Shown: positions 26,281 through 36,700 of the stretch, piece by piece
Position numbering within the stretch: the stretch's first letter is position 1
How the letters are laid out: the number at the start of each line of letters is the position of its first letter
From: Microcoleus asticus IPMA8
Lineage (GTDB): Bacteria; Cyanobacteriota; Cyanobacteriia; Cyanobacteriales; Microcoleaceae
Direction: 5' to 3'
DNA: 51,679 bases
NCBI RefSeq assembly: GCF_013179805.1
Contig: NZ_SRRZ01000043.1
Span: 1 to 51,679, forward strand
Position numbers and translations under genes: made by a program
Notes under the pieces: model-generated
Seen by the model: only the letters and a program-made list of their open reading frames with translations
The model's database searches: none
Told to the model about the DNA's origin: nothing

Positions 26281-27351
26281 ATGATTAGTTTAAATTCTGC
26301 GCCAACAGACAACAAACAAGAAAAAACACGCTCCATCAAATGCGTCGTTTGGGATTTGGATAACACCATCTGGAACGGCATATTGTTAGAAGGCGATCGA
26401 GTTTGCTTGCGACCCGATATACTCGACATCATCAAAACTTTGGATAGTCGAGGAATCTTACAATCCATCGCTAGCAAGAATGAATATAGTAGTGCGATCG
26501 ATAAACTTGAAGAACTAGGATTGCACGAGTATTTTATCTATCCTCAGATCCATTGGAATTCTAAGGTTTCTTCGATTAAAGAAATTGCTAAATTAATTAA
26601 TATCGGTACGGATGCGATCGCTTTCGTTGACGACCAAATTTTTGAACTCGAAGAAGTAAAATTTTCCCTCCCTGAAGTCCTTTGTATTAATGTCGATCGC
26701 CTAGAATATCTACTAGAAATGCCAGAAATGAATCCTCGTTTTATCACAGAGGATTCCCAAAAAAGAAGGCAGATGTATATCAGCGATATCCAGCGAAATC
26801 AAGCTGAATCAGAATTCATCGGTTCGCAAGAAGAATTCTTAGCTACCCTAAATATGCACTTGATAATTTCTGCCGCTAAAGAAGAAGATTTACAGCGAGC
26901 CGAAGAACTAACAGTACGCACCAATCAACTAAACACAACAGGTTACACATATTCCTATGACGAACTGAATATGTTTAGTCGATCGGATAACCACAAATTG
27001 CTGATCGCCAGTTTAAATGATAAGTATGGAAATTATGGGAAAATCGGCTTAGCTCTCCTCGAATATTCCGAGAGCTTCTGGACTGTAAAACTCTTCCTGA
27101 TGTCCTGTCGCGTCATGTCTAGAGGTGTCGGCACAGTTATGCTAAATTATCTGCTCGAACTCGCTAAAGACAATAACGTTCGATTGCGTGCAGAATTCCT
27201 TTCAAACAATCGAAATCGGATGATGTACATCGCTTATAAATTTTCTAGATTCAAAGAAATTGACAACAACGGCGCTCTGGTAATTCTCGAAAACGATCTA
27301 AAAACAATTCAACCTTACCCCAAATATATGAACATCGAAATCATCAATTAG
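26281..27351 (+). CDS. FkbH-like glyceryl-ACP synthase (HAD fold)
   Basis: 356 residues. The HAD phosphatase motif DLDNT (Asp25, Asp27, Thr29) lies in VVWDLDNTIWNGIL, which is diagnostic for FkbH proteins. A later VDDQIFELEEV carries the acidic HAD motif, and the C-terminal part is GNAT-like (RVMSRGVG, NNRNRMMYIAY). The family takes 1,3-bisphosphoglycerate, removes phosphate and loads D-glyceryl onto the dedicated carrier. With the three preceding genes it completes a zwittermicin-like hydroxymalonyl-ACP set. No FkbG-type O-methyltransferase follows, so the unit is hydroxymalonyl unless the methyltransferase at 40764 supplies the methyl group. Confidence 0.92.
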   Translation: MISLNSAPTDNKQEKTRSIKCVVWDLDNTIWNGILLEGDRVCLRPDILDIIKTLDSRGILQSIASKNEYSSAIDKLEELGLHEYFIYPQIHWNSKVSSIKEIAKLINIGTDAIAFVDDQIFELEEVKFSLPEVLCINVDRLEYLLEMPEMNPRFITEDSQKRRQMYISDIQRNQAESEFIGSQEEFLATLNMHLIISAAKEEDLQRAEELTVRTNQLNTTGYTYSYDELNMFSRSDNHKLLIASLNDKYGNYGKIGLALLEYSESFWTVKLFLMSCRVMSRGVGTVMLNYLLELAKDNNVRLRAEFLSNNRNRMMYIAYKFSRFKEIDNNGALVILENDLKTIQPYPKYMNIEIIN

Positions 27352-27404
27352 AAAAATCAACAATCATCTGCGATCGAAAAAACTTACCAGGATTTTATAA
27401 AAAA

Positions 27405-30400
27405 ATGGACATAAACAAACAACAAATACTAGCAAGACGCCATCAACTTTCCCCCAGCAAACAAGCACTCCTCGCCAAACGCTTGCGGGGTGAAATTAAG
27501 TCTGATTTCCCCATAAACCTTATTCCCAAACGCGATCGTACTGACCCTGCGCCGCTATCCTTTGCTCAACAAAGACTGTGGTTACTCCAACAAATCGATC
27601 GCACCAATTCTTCCTACAACGAACACGGAGCAATCCAACTCAAAGGTTCGCTCAATATACCAGCACTAGAGCGCAGTCTCAACGAAATTATAGAACGCCA
27701 CGAATCCCTGCGAACTACTTTCAAAATGATGGAAGGACAACCAGTCCAAATCATTTCCCCATCTCTAACTATAAAGTTGCCAATAATCAATTTATCAGAT
27801 TTATCAAGAGCAGAACAAACAAAACAAATTCAGCAACTTGCAATCGAACAAAGCCAATCCCCTTTTGACTTAGATCGAGGGCCATTATTGCGTTGGATGC
27901 TGTTACAAATCGGCGAACAAGATTACGTGCTGCTAGTTACCATGCACCACATTATTTATGATGGCTGGTCTTATGGCGTACTGATGCGCGAATTAGCAGC
28001 ACTTTACGAAGCATTTTTTAATAGCAAATCATCCCCTCTTAGCGAACTACCCATCCAGTATGCAGACTTTGCTTTATGGCAGCAACAGTCCCTAAAAGGA
28101 GAGGCGCTGGAAACACAAATCGCTTATTGGAAGCAGCAGTTGGGTAAAACTCCTCCCGTGCTACAATTACCAACAGATTATCCTCGACCAGCCGTACAAA
28201 CCTTCCGAGGTGCGAGAAAAACCTTCTCTCTGACGGCGGAATTAACTAAAGCACTCAAGGCGCTAAGTCAGAACGAAGATGCGACTTTTTTCATGACCTT
28301 GTTAGCCGCTTTCAAAATCTTGCTGTATCGCTACACGGGAATTGAAGATGTCGCGATCGGTTCCCCCATTGCTAACCGGAACATGAGCGAAATAGAGCAA
28401 TTAATTGGCTGTTTTGTCAATACTTTAGTGTTGCGAACTGACTTATCTGGCAATCCTACTTTTCGGGAGTTGTTAAGTCGAGTACGTCAAGCGTGCGTAC
28501 GAGCATACGCTCATTGCGATGTGCCATTTGAAAAGTTGGTAGAGACACTGCAACCGCAACGCTCTTTGAGTTATACGCCTTTATTTCAGGTGATGTTCGC
28601 ACTTCAAAATACTCCCATGCCAGCGTTAGAGTTATCGGGGTTGACGGTAAGTAGTCTCGATAGCGATAGAGGTACTGCGAAATTCGATTTGAGTTTGTAT
28701 ATCGAAGAAAGAGGGGAGGAATTCATGGCAACTATAGAATACAATACCGACATATTCGAGGCAGCTACGATCGCCCGAACGAGCGAGCATTTTCAGCAGT
28801 TACTCGCAGGAATTGTCGCCAATCCCGATAGTCGTTTGAATGAATTACCAATATTAACATCATCTGAAAAACAGCAGTTGTTAGATTGGAATTGTACTCA
28901 AACTGATTACCCCAAAGATGCTTGTATTCACCAGCTATTTGAAGCGCAAGTACAAAAAACGCCAGATGCAGTTGCGATCGTATTTGAAGATCGACAGCTA
29001 ACGTATCAAGAATTAAATCAACAAGCCGATCGCTTGGCGGATTATCTGAGAAAATTAGGAGTGCGATCGGAAGTTTTGGTAGGGATTTGTGTAGAGCGAT
29101 CGATCGAAATGGTAGTCGGACTTTTAGGCATTCTCAAGGCTGGTGGAGCTTATGTACCGTTAGATCCCGCCTATCCTCAAGAGCGTCTGGCTTTCATATT
29201 ATCCGATGCTCAAGTGTCAGTATTATTAACTCGCGAAACTTTAATTAAAGAACTACCAGCTTTGAGTGTAAACGTAACTCCAGTAGTTGTTTATTTCGAT
29301 CGCGAATGGGACACGAGCTCTAATCCCAAATCCCAAATCCCAAATCCCAAATTGTCTGACCAGCTCGCCTACGTCCTCTACACTTCAGGTTCGACCGGGA
29401 CACCCAAAGGCGTACTCGGTCGCCATCGCAGCGCGGTCAATCGCTTGAATTGGAATCCTTATCCTTTTGAACAAGGAGAGATTTGCTGTCAGAAAACATC
29501 ATTAAATTTTATAGATTCTGTTTGGGAAATTTTTGCCCCATTGCTGCACGGACTAAAAACTGTCATCATTTCCGATGAAATAGTAAAAGACCCTTATCGG
29601 TTGGTTCAAACTTTATCTCAGCAACAGGTTACCCGCCTTGTTTTAGTGCCATCATTGTTGCGCGTCTTATTAGAAACTTTTCCAGATTTACAAAGCCGAC
29701 TTCCCAAACTCAAGTATTGGGTTAGCAGTGGAGAAACTTTATCCGTGGAACTATGTCAGCGCTTCCAAGAAAGGATGGCTCAAAGTATTTTAATTAACCT
29801 TTATGGCTCCTCCGAAGTATCCGCAGATGTGACTTGGTACGACACGAGCAAAAACCAATCTCTTTCTTCAATTCCGATCGGTCGTCCCATTTCCAATATA
29901 CAAGTATACGTGCTGGACGCGAACCTGCAACCCGTTCCGATCGGCGTTCCGGGTGAACTGTGTATTGGCGGCGATGGTTTAGCGCGAGGTTATCTCAATC
30001 GCCCAGAACTAACAGCAGAAAAGTTTATCCCTAATCCTTTTAGCAGTGAAGATGGCGCTTATCTTTATCGAAGTGGAGACATCGGTCGTTATCGATTTAA
30101 TGGGGAAATCGAGTATTTGGGACGTAGCGATCGCCAAATCAAACTTCGCGGTTTTCGCATTGAATTAGGGGAGGTTGAAAATGTACTTTCCCAACATCCA
30201 GCAGTAAAACAAGCTGTGGTTCTTCTCAGAGAAGATAAAGTAGATAACAAGCGCTTAGTTGCTTATATTGTCTCAGATAATATTAGCCTAGAACTGCGCA
30301 GCTTTTTAGCAGAAAAGTTACCGGATTATATGGTGCCATCCGTTGTCGTACAGTTGGAGGCATTACCTTTAACACCTAACGGTAAAGTAGACTATCTCGC

Positions 30401-30779
30401 CCTACCAGTACCGGAAAATCGCCGGGATTTGAAACGGGATGATGCGATGCCTAAAACTGAAGCAGAGCGACTGATTGCTGAGGTTTGGCAAGAGATATTG
30501 CAATTGGAAAAAGTGGGGATTAATGATAATTTTTTTGAAATTGGCGGGCATTCTTTACTTTTGGTCAAAGTTCAAGCAAAATTGCATAAGGTTTTAGATA
30601 GAAATATTTCTGCGATCGACTTATTTAAGTATCCTACTATAAAGATGTTTGCGGAATATTTGAGTCTAAAACAGGATGGGGAGCAACCAATGTTTGAAGA
30701 AGTTAATAGCTATGTCAGGAAGCAAGAACAAGCGGCAGCCAGACAAAAAGAACTGTTTAAACAAGCTAGGAATCGGTAA
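27405..30779 (+). CDS. NRPS3: C - A(beta-alanine-type) - PCP
   Basis: 1124 residues. An N-terminal helical leader with SPSKQALLAKRLRG is of the kind that meets an acidic PKS tail. Condensation domain has HHIIYDG (181-187). A domain has TSGSTGTPKG from 660. Carrier Ser1050 in GGHSLL, then a basic Gln/Arg tail. My reading of the specificity pocket is I-D-W-V-V-S-L-A-D: position 235 is not Asp and 236 is Asp, very close to the beta-alanine code VDWVISLAD(K) of BlmIV. It should join beta-alanine to the PKS2 product. A run of four TCCCAAA heptamers (29324-29351) encodes part of the variable linker just before the P-loop motif. Confidence 0.92.
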   Translation: MDINKQQILARRHQLSPSKQALLAKRLRGEIKSDFPINLIPKRDRTDPAPLSFAQQRLWLLQQIDRTNSSYNEHGAIQLKGSLNIPALERSLNEIIERHESLRTTFKMMEGQPVQIISPSLTIKLPIINLSDLSRAEQTKQIQQLAIEQSQSPFDLDRGPLLRWMLLQIGEQDYVLLVTMHHIIYDGWSYGVLMRELAALYEAFFNSKSSPLSELPIQYADFALWQQQSLKGEALETQIAYWKQQLGKTPPVLQLPTDYPRPAVQTFRGARKTFSLTAELTKALKALSQNEDATFFMTLLAAFKILLYRYTGIEDVAIGSPIANRNMSEIEQLIGCFVNTLVLRTDLSGNPTFRELLSRVRQACVRAYAHCDVPFEKLVETLQPQRSLSYTPLFQVMFALQNTPMPALELSGLTVSSLDSDRGTAKFDLSLYIEERGEEFMATIEYNTDIFEAATIARTSEHFQQLLAGIVANPDSRLNELPILTSSEKQQLLDWNCTQTDYPKDACIHQLFEAQVQKTPDAVAIVFEDRQLTYQELNQQADRLADYLRKLGVRSEVLVGICVERSIEMVVGLLGILKAGGAYVPLDPAYPQERLAFILSDAQVSVLLTRETLIKELPALSVNVTPVVVYFDREWDTSSNPKSQIPNPKLSDQLAYVLYTSGSTGTPKGVLGRHRSAVNRLNWNPYPFEQGEICCQKTSLNFIDSVWEIFAPLLHGLKTVIISDEIVKDPYRLVQTLSQQQVTRLVLVPSLLRVLLETFPDLQSRLPKLKYWVSSGETLSVELCQRFQERMAQSILINLYGSSEVSADVTWYDTSKNQSLSSIPIGRPISNIQVYVLDANLQPVPIGVPGELCIGGDGLARGYLNRPELTAEKFIPNPFSSEDGAYLYRSGDIGRYRFNGEIEYLGRSDRQIKLRGFRIELGEVENVLSQHPAVKQAVVLLREDKVDNKRLVAYIVSDNISLELRSFLAEKLPDYMVPSVVVQLEALPLTPNGKVDYLALPVPENRRDLKRDDAMPKTEAERLIAEVWQEILQLEKVGINDNFFEIGGHSLLLVKVQAKLHKVLDRNISAIDLFKYPTIKMFAEYLSLKQDGEQPMFEEVNSYVRKQEQAAARQKELFKQARNR
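29324..29351 (+). repeat. In-frame heptamer repeat (TCCCAAA)x4 inside NRPS3
   Basis: Four exact TCCCAAA copies within the A-domain coding sequence, translated as a Ser/Pro/Asn/Gln/Lys-rich linker of about ten residues between the A2 and A3 core regions. The sister modules in NRPS4 and NRPS5 have unrelated residues at this point, so the repeat looks like a late insertion tolerated in a loop. Confidence 0.8.
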
Positions 30780-30811
30780 TAAAATTAAGATATTTTTTAG
30801 GAGAGGTCGAA

Positions 30812-33664
30812 ATGGATAAGTGGGAAGGAGAGGGTATGTTGGAACCAATTGCTATTATTGGGATGGCGGGTCGTTTTCCTGGCGCTAAAAATGTCGATGA
30901 ATTTTGGCTAAATTTGTGTGATGGAGTGGAATCGATTTCATTGTTTAGTGATGAAGAGTTGAGGGATGGGGGGGTAGAAAAGAGTTGGCTGAATGACTCG
31001 AATTATGTGAAAGCTGGGTTTGTGTTGGATGATATCGAAATGTTTGATGCTTCGTTTTTTGGTATGCTGGCAAAAGAAGCTGAAATTACAGATCCGCAAC
31101 ATCGTCTTTTTTTAGAGTGTGCTTGGGAAGCTTTGGAAAATGCGGGGTATGACCCGGAACAATACGAAGGTTTGGCTGGTGTTTATGCAGGTGCTAACCA
31201 GAGTACATACCTGCTGAATAATATTATTTCAAATCGCGATTTATTGCAATCAATGGGTTATTTGCCGCTGGGAATTGGCAATAATCAAGACTTTTTAGCT
31301 ACTAGAATTTCTTATAAGTTGAATTTGAAAGGGCCGAGTATTAATGTTAATACGGCTTGTTCTACATCATTAGTTGCCGTTCATTCGGCTTGTCGGGGAT
31401 TGTTGAGTTACGAATGCGATTTAGCTCTAGCTGGCGGTGTTTCAATTCAAGTTCCCCAAAAACAAGGTTATTTTTATCAAGAAAGTGGGATATTTTCTAC
31501 CGACGCTCGCACTCGCGCTTTTGATGCAAAAGCAGGAGGAACTACTTTTGGCAATGGGGTGGGTATTGTTGTACTTAAAAGATTAGAAGATGCTTTGGCG
31601 GATGGCGATCGCATTTATGCGTTAATTAAAGGTTCAGCTATTAATAATGATGGTTCTGCGAAAGTTAGTTATACAGCGCCCAGTGTTTCGGGTCAAGCTA
31701 AGGTAATTGCTCAGGCGCAAGCGATCGCTCGTTTCGCTCCTGAAACTATCACTTATATAGAAACTCACGGAACTGGTACTTCTTTGGGAGATCCGATCGA
31801 AATTAGAGCGCTGCAAGAAGTGTTTGAATCGCAAACTAAGAAGAAAGGTTTCTGCGCGATCGGCTCTGTAAAAACTAATGTCAGTCATTTGAATACAGCC
31901 GCCGGAATAACGGGATTAATCAAAACAGTTTTGGCGCTTAAACATCAGAAAATACCAGCCAGTTTGCACTTTGAAAAACCAAATCCCGAAATTGATTTTG
32001 CCAAGAGTCCGTTTTATGTCAATACCACCCTCCGTGAATGGAAAACAGACGGAATGCCTCGTCGTGCGGGAGTCAGTTCTTTCGGAATTGGCGGTACTAA
32101 TGCTCATGTCGTTTTGGAAGAAGCTCCAAATCAAGAGCGTGGGAGAAAGGTAGCAGGGGAGAAAGGGAGAAAGTATCAATTGTTGATACTTTCTGCTAAA
32201 ACAAGTTCGGCTTTGGAAACAGCAACGGCAAATTTAGCGGCGCATTTAAAACAGCATCCCGACCTCAATTTAGCTGATGTGGCTTACACCCTGCAAGTTG
32301 GTCGTAAAGTGTTCGATTATCGCCGAATGTTGGTATGTCAAAATATTGACGATGCTGTACAAGCGCTGACTCTAGAAAGTGAGCAAAAAGAAAATAAAAA
32401 AATATTAATTCCCGATATTTCCCACTCCCACCACGAGGAGTCTGGTAATCGTCCTGTCGTGTTTATGTTTTCCGGTCAAGGGGTGCAGTACGCGAACATG
32501 GCGCGGGAACTTTACCAGACTGAATCTACTTTTACTCGTGCTATTGATGATTGTTGCGAACTCCTAATACCGCACTTGGGAATAGACTTGCGTACCGTTT
32601 TGTATCCAAGTGAATTAGGGGAAGAAGAAGCCGCACAACAACTGAAACAAACTTATATTACTCAGCCAGTGTTATTTATAATTGAGTACGCTTTAGCTCA
32701 GTTGTGGATGTCGTGGGGCGTGCTTCCTGAAGCTGCGATCGGTCACAGTATTGGAGAGTACGTTGCAGCAACTCTTGCTGGTGTGTTTTCCCTGGAAGAT
32801 GCGTTGATATTAGTTGCTACTCGCGGGAGATTGATGCAGCAACTTCCTGCTGGTGCAATGCTGGCTGTACCTCTATCGGAAAAGGAAATTGAACTAAGTG
32901 AAGAACTTTCTCTGGCTGTAATTAATGCACCATCTTTGTGTGTAGTTTCGGGTTCTATAAAAGCTGTTGACGAGCTGCAAAATCGTTTTATTGAGCTCGG
33001 TTTAGATTGTCGTCGTTTGCATACTTCTCATGCTTTTCATTCTGATATGATGGAACCCATTATTGAGCATTTCATCGCCGAAGTTATAAAAGTAAAACTA
33101 AAGGCTCCTCAAATACCTTTCATATCCAATGTAACTGGCACTTGGATTACTGAAATCGAAGCAACTGATCCGAATTATTGGGGGAAACATCTACGCCAAA
33201 CGGTGCGTTTTGCTGACGGGATTGCTGAGTTGCTAAAAGAACCAAAGCGAATCCTGTTGGAAGTTGGCCCTGGACGCACTTTGAGTACCTTTGCTAGAGA
33301 TTGTTTGGAAGAAAATACTCAAACAATTGTACTTTCTTCGCTGCGTCATCCGAAAGATCGACAGTCAGATATAGCATTCTTGCTGAACGCATTGGGAAGA
33401 CTTTGGTTAGCTGGCGTGTCGGTCAATTGGTCGGAATTTTATCGCCACGAGCGACGCGATCGCATTCCTTTACCCACTTATCCTTTTGAGCGAAAAAGAT
33501 ATTGGATTGAACCTTCTAATCCAGCAGTTCATGACCATAAATTCACAGAAGTAGATCGTACAATCGAGGAGGAAAATGTAGGCGATCGCGAGATTGAAGA
33601 AATAATGGCTCAACAAGTTGAGATCATGTCTCAACAACTGGAGATACTGAGAATGTATGGCTAG
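30812..33664 (+). CDS. PKS3: KS - AT(malonyl), ACP supplied by the next protein
   Basis: 950 residues with no carrier domain. KS Cys183 (TACSTS), His319 in ETHGTGT, His359 in NVSHL (usually NVGHL). AT with GQGVQ, GHSIGEY Ser646 and HAFH, so malonyl-CoA is expected. After the usual PLPTYPFER end, the protein finishes in a heptad-like helix, IMAQQVEIMSQQLEILR. A very similar helix lies inside NRPS4 between its ACP and aminotransferase. The module is therefore split: KS-AT here, ACP-AMT at the start of NRPS4. AGGAG at 30799-30803 supports the start. It extends the beta-alanine from NRPS3 to a beta-ketoacyl chain. Confidence 0.93.
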   Translation: MDKWEGEGMLEPIAIIGMAGRFPGAKNVDEFWLNLCDGVESISLFSDEELRDGGVEKSWLNDSNYVKAGFVLDDIEMFDASFFGMLAKEAEITDPQHRLFLECAWEALENAGYDPEQYEGLAGVYAGANQSTYLLNNIISNRDLLQSMGYLPLGIGNNQDFLATRISYKLNLKGPSINVNTACSTSLVAVHSACRGLLSYECDLALAGGVSIQVPQKQGYFYQESGIFSTDARTRAFDAKAGGTTFGNGVGIVVLKRLEDALADGDRIYALIKGSAINNDGSAKVSYTAPSVSGQAKVIAQAQAIARFAPETITYIETHGTGTSLGDPIEIRALQEVFESQTKKKGFCAIGSVKTNVSHLNTAAGITGLIKTVLALKHQKIPASLHFEKPNPEIDFAKSPFYVNTTLREWKTDGMPRRAGVSSFGIGGTNAHVVLEEAPNQERGRKVAGEKGRKYQLLILSAKTSSALETATANLAAHLKQHPDLNLADVAYTLQVGRKVFDYRRMLVCQNIDDAVQALTLESEQKENKKILIPDISHSHHEESGNRPVVFMFSGQGVQYANMARELYQTESTFTRAIDDCCELLIPHLGIDLRTVLYPSELGEEEAAQQLKQTYITQPVLFIIEYALAQLWMSWGVLPEAAIGHSIGEYVAATLAGVFSLEDALILVATRGRLMQQLPAGAMLAVPLSEKEIELSEELSLAVINAPSLCVVSGSIKAVDELQNRFIELGLDCRRLHTSHAFHSDMMEPIIEHFIAEVIKVKLKAPQIPFISNVTGTWITEIEATDPNYWGKHLRQTVRFADGIAELLKEPKRILLEVGPGRTLSTFARDCLEENTQTIVLSSLRHPKDRQSDIAFLLNALGRLWLAGVSVNWSEFYRHERRDRIPLPTYPFERKRYWIEPSNPAVHDHKFTEVDRTIEEENVGDREIEEIMAQQVEIMSQQLEILRMYG

Positions 33665-33717
33665 CATTCATGCTTCATGGTTCATCTGACTAATGACTAA
33701 TAATTAAGGAAATTCCA

Positions 33718-36700
33718 ATGTCTGACTCCCAACTCAACCAAAAACTAAATTTATCAATACATCCCTCGCAAACTGACAAAATCCTGTCAGTATTAAAAGA
33801 AATTGTCGGTAAAGCAATGGGAGTAAGCTCCTCTGAAATTGACGAGCGGACTAATTTTCTCGAACTCGGTTTTGAGTCCGTGCAATTACTCCAAATAAAT
33901 GGCGCAATTAAAAAAGCATTTGGTGTCAATATTTCTTTAAAATTATTAATTGAAAATAGCTCTACGATTAACGAATTAGCCGTCTACATATCTCAGCAAA
34001 TCCCGTCGATCGAGCCAACATTAACGCCCGATCGGCCCGAAACAAATAACTCAAAACCAAAGAAAAAAGAATCGCTATTGCCAGAAAAGCATCTCGATCG
34101 ACAAACCGATAATACAGCTATCAAACGTTTGATGGCGCAGCAACTTGAGGTAATGTCCAAACAACTGGAATTTCTGCGCGAAAACATTTCACCAAAGCAG
34201 AAACAACCTACACGCATACCTACCGAAACTATCGCACAGGAACGCCAGAGAGAAATTCCAATCCAAAATCCAAAATCCAAAAACCAAAAATCCCCCAGTT
34301 CCGCCAATTTAACTCCTCGCCAACAAGAACATTTAGACGCATTAATCGCACGGGTAATCGAACGCACTCAAGCATCGAAAAACTTGACGCAAAACGATCG
34401 CGTTCATCATGCTAATTCCAGATCGATATTGGGGTTTCGTCCTTCTATCAAAGAAATGGTATATCCCATCTATCCCCAAAGAAGTTCGGGTGCGAGAATT
34501 TGGGATATTGATGGGAATGAATATATAGATATGTCAATGGGATTTGGCGCACTTTTATTCGGTCATTCTCCATCTTTTATTATTAATGCAATTCAAGATT
34601 ATGTTCACCAAGGAATACAACATGGCCCACAATCAGCAATGGCCGGTAAAGCTGCTCAGTTAGTTTGCGAATTAACAGGTCAAGAAAGAGCTTGTTTTTG
34701 TAATGACGGCAGCGAAGCGGTAATGGGAGCAATTCGCATCGCTCGCGCCATTACAGGGCGCGAAAAGATTGCTTTTTTTGGAGGTTCCTATCACGGAACT
34801 TTGGATGAAGTTTTGGTCGCCGGAGTACCGAGTGAAGAGGGAAATTCGCGTTCTATCGCGATCGCTCCTGGTATTCCGCAACATAAAGTCGAACAAGTAA
34901 TAGTTCTAGATTACGGAAATCCCAAATCGCTAGATATTATCAGAGATCACGCCAGTGAATTAGCTGCTGTTTTGGTAGAGCCAATCCAAAGCGCCAAACC
35001 GGATTTGCAACCTAAAGAATTTTTGCATGAATTGAGACAATTAACTCAAGAAACGGGAATTGTTTTAATTTTTGATGAAGTGATTACCGGATTTCGGATG
35101 CACCCAGGCGGGATGCAAGCGTTGTGGAATATTCGAGCCGATATCACAACCTATGGTAAAGCAATTGGTGGTGGGATGCCGATCGGAGTAATTGCTGGTA
35201 AGGCTGCTTTTATGGACGCATTAGATGGTGGATTTTGGAGTTATGGAGATGCGTCTTATCCTGAAGTCGAAGTTACTCACTTTGCAGGTACTTTTTTCAA
35301 GCATCCTCTTGTGATGGCTACTACTTTGGGTGCACTCACCCACCTTAAAAATAGCGGCCAGAAACTGCAAGAAGAGTTAACGGTTAAAACTACAAAATTA
35401 GCCAATACGCTCAATACTTACTTCGAGCAAAAACAGTTACCGATTCAGGTAGTTTATTTTGGCTCTCTATTCCGTTTTGCTTATTCTCCCACCCTCAATT
35501 GGATGGATTTATTTTTCTATCACCTGCTAGAAAAGGGAATCTTTGCTTTAGAAAACAGGAGACTTTTCTTATCTACCGCTCATACTGATGCAGATATCGA
35601 TCGGATGATTCAAGCAGTCAAGGAAAGTATAAGCGAAATGCAAGAGGGTGGATTTTTACCAGGGGAATCGGGAGTGGGGACTGGGAAAAAATCTTTCCGA
35701 TCGCCGATCGCCAATCGCCAGTATTCAATCCCCTTAACAGAAGCGCAAAAAGAACTTTGGGTAATGGCAAAAATGGGAGAAACTGTCTCCCGTGCTTATA
35801 ACCAATCAACGACAATTCATCTGCGCGGTTCGTTCAATTTGGCAGCAGCGCGTAAAGCAATTCAAGAAGTAGTCGATCGCCACGAAGCATTGCGAGCAAC
35901 CTTTAATCCGTCAGGAGATTATCAACAAATTAATTCGACTCTGACTGTCAACATTCCGGTAGTGGATTTCTCGACTTTAGATAACAGCGATCGCGGAACA
36001 CATTTAGAGGAATTTTTAGCAACAGAAGCACGACAAACTTTCAATCTTGAAACTGGGCCTTTAGTCCGCACCCAAATCGTCACATTAGAAGAACAACATC
36101 ATCTTTTAGTTTTTACAGTTCATCATATTATTGCTGATGGTTGGTCGTTGGGAGTTTTGCAACAAGAACTAACTGCAATTTATACAGCAGAATGTCAAGC
36201 GATCGAGCATCAACTCCCACAACCAATGCAGTTAAGCGAATACGTTGAATGGGAAGCAAGCCAGCAGGAAAGTCCAGAAATGGCAAAAGCTGAAGCTTAT
36301 TGGTTGCAGCAATTTTCCAGTTCAGTTCCCGTATTAGAATTGCCAACCGATCGCCCTCGACCATCAGTTAATCGCTACGTCGGTACTCGACAAACTTTCA
36401 CGCTGGATAAAAATTTTTATGGCGCTTTGAAACACGAAAGTATCAAGTTTAAAAGCACCTTATTTACAACAGTTTTGGCTGGATTTTTGGCGTTACTTCA
36501 CCGATTGACAGGTCAAGACGATATCGTTATTGGTATCCCTTCAGCCGGACAATTATCTGTTGAAGGTGAATATCTTGTCGGTCACTACGTAAATTTATTG
36601 CCAATCCGCAGTCAAGTTGTGGAAAACCAGACATTCACGGAATATTTAAGTTCATTAAAAGAGGTGTTATCCGATGCTTATGATCATCAAATTTATCCGT

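Noticed and set aside
32130..32172. G/A-rich repeat in PKS3 after the KS
   Set aside because: It encodes a Gly/Arg/Lys linker and shows only partial internal repetition, not a clear tandem unit.
23888..35721. Short tandem repeats considered as a CRISPR array
   Set aside because: Units are seven bases with no spacers; they fit heptamer repeats instead.
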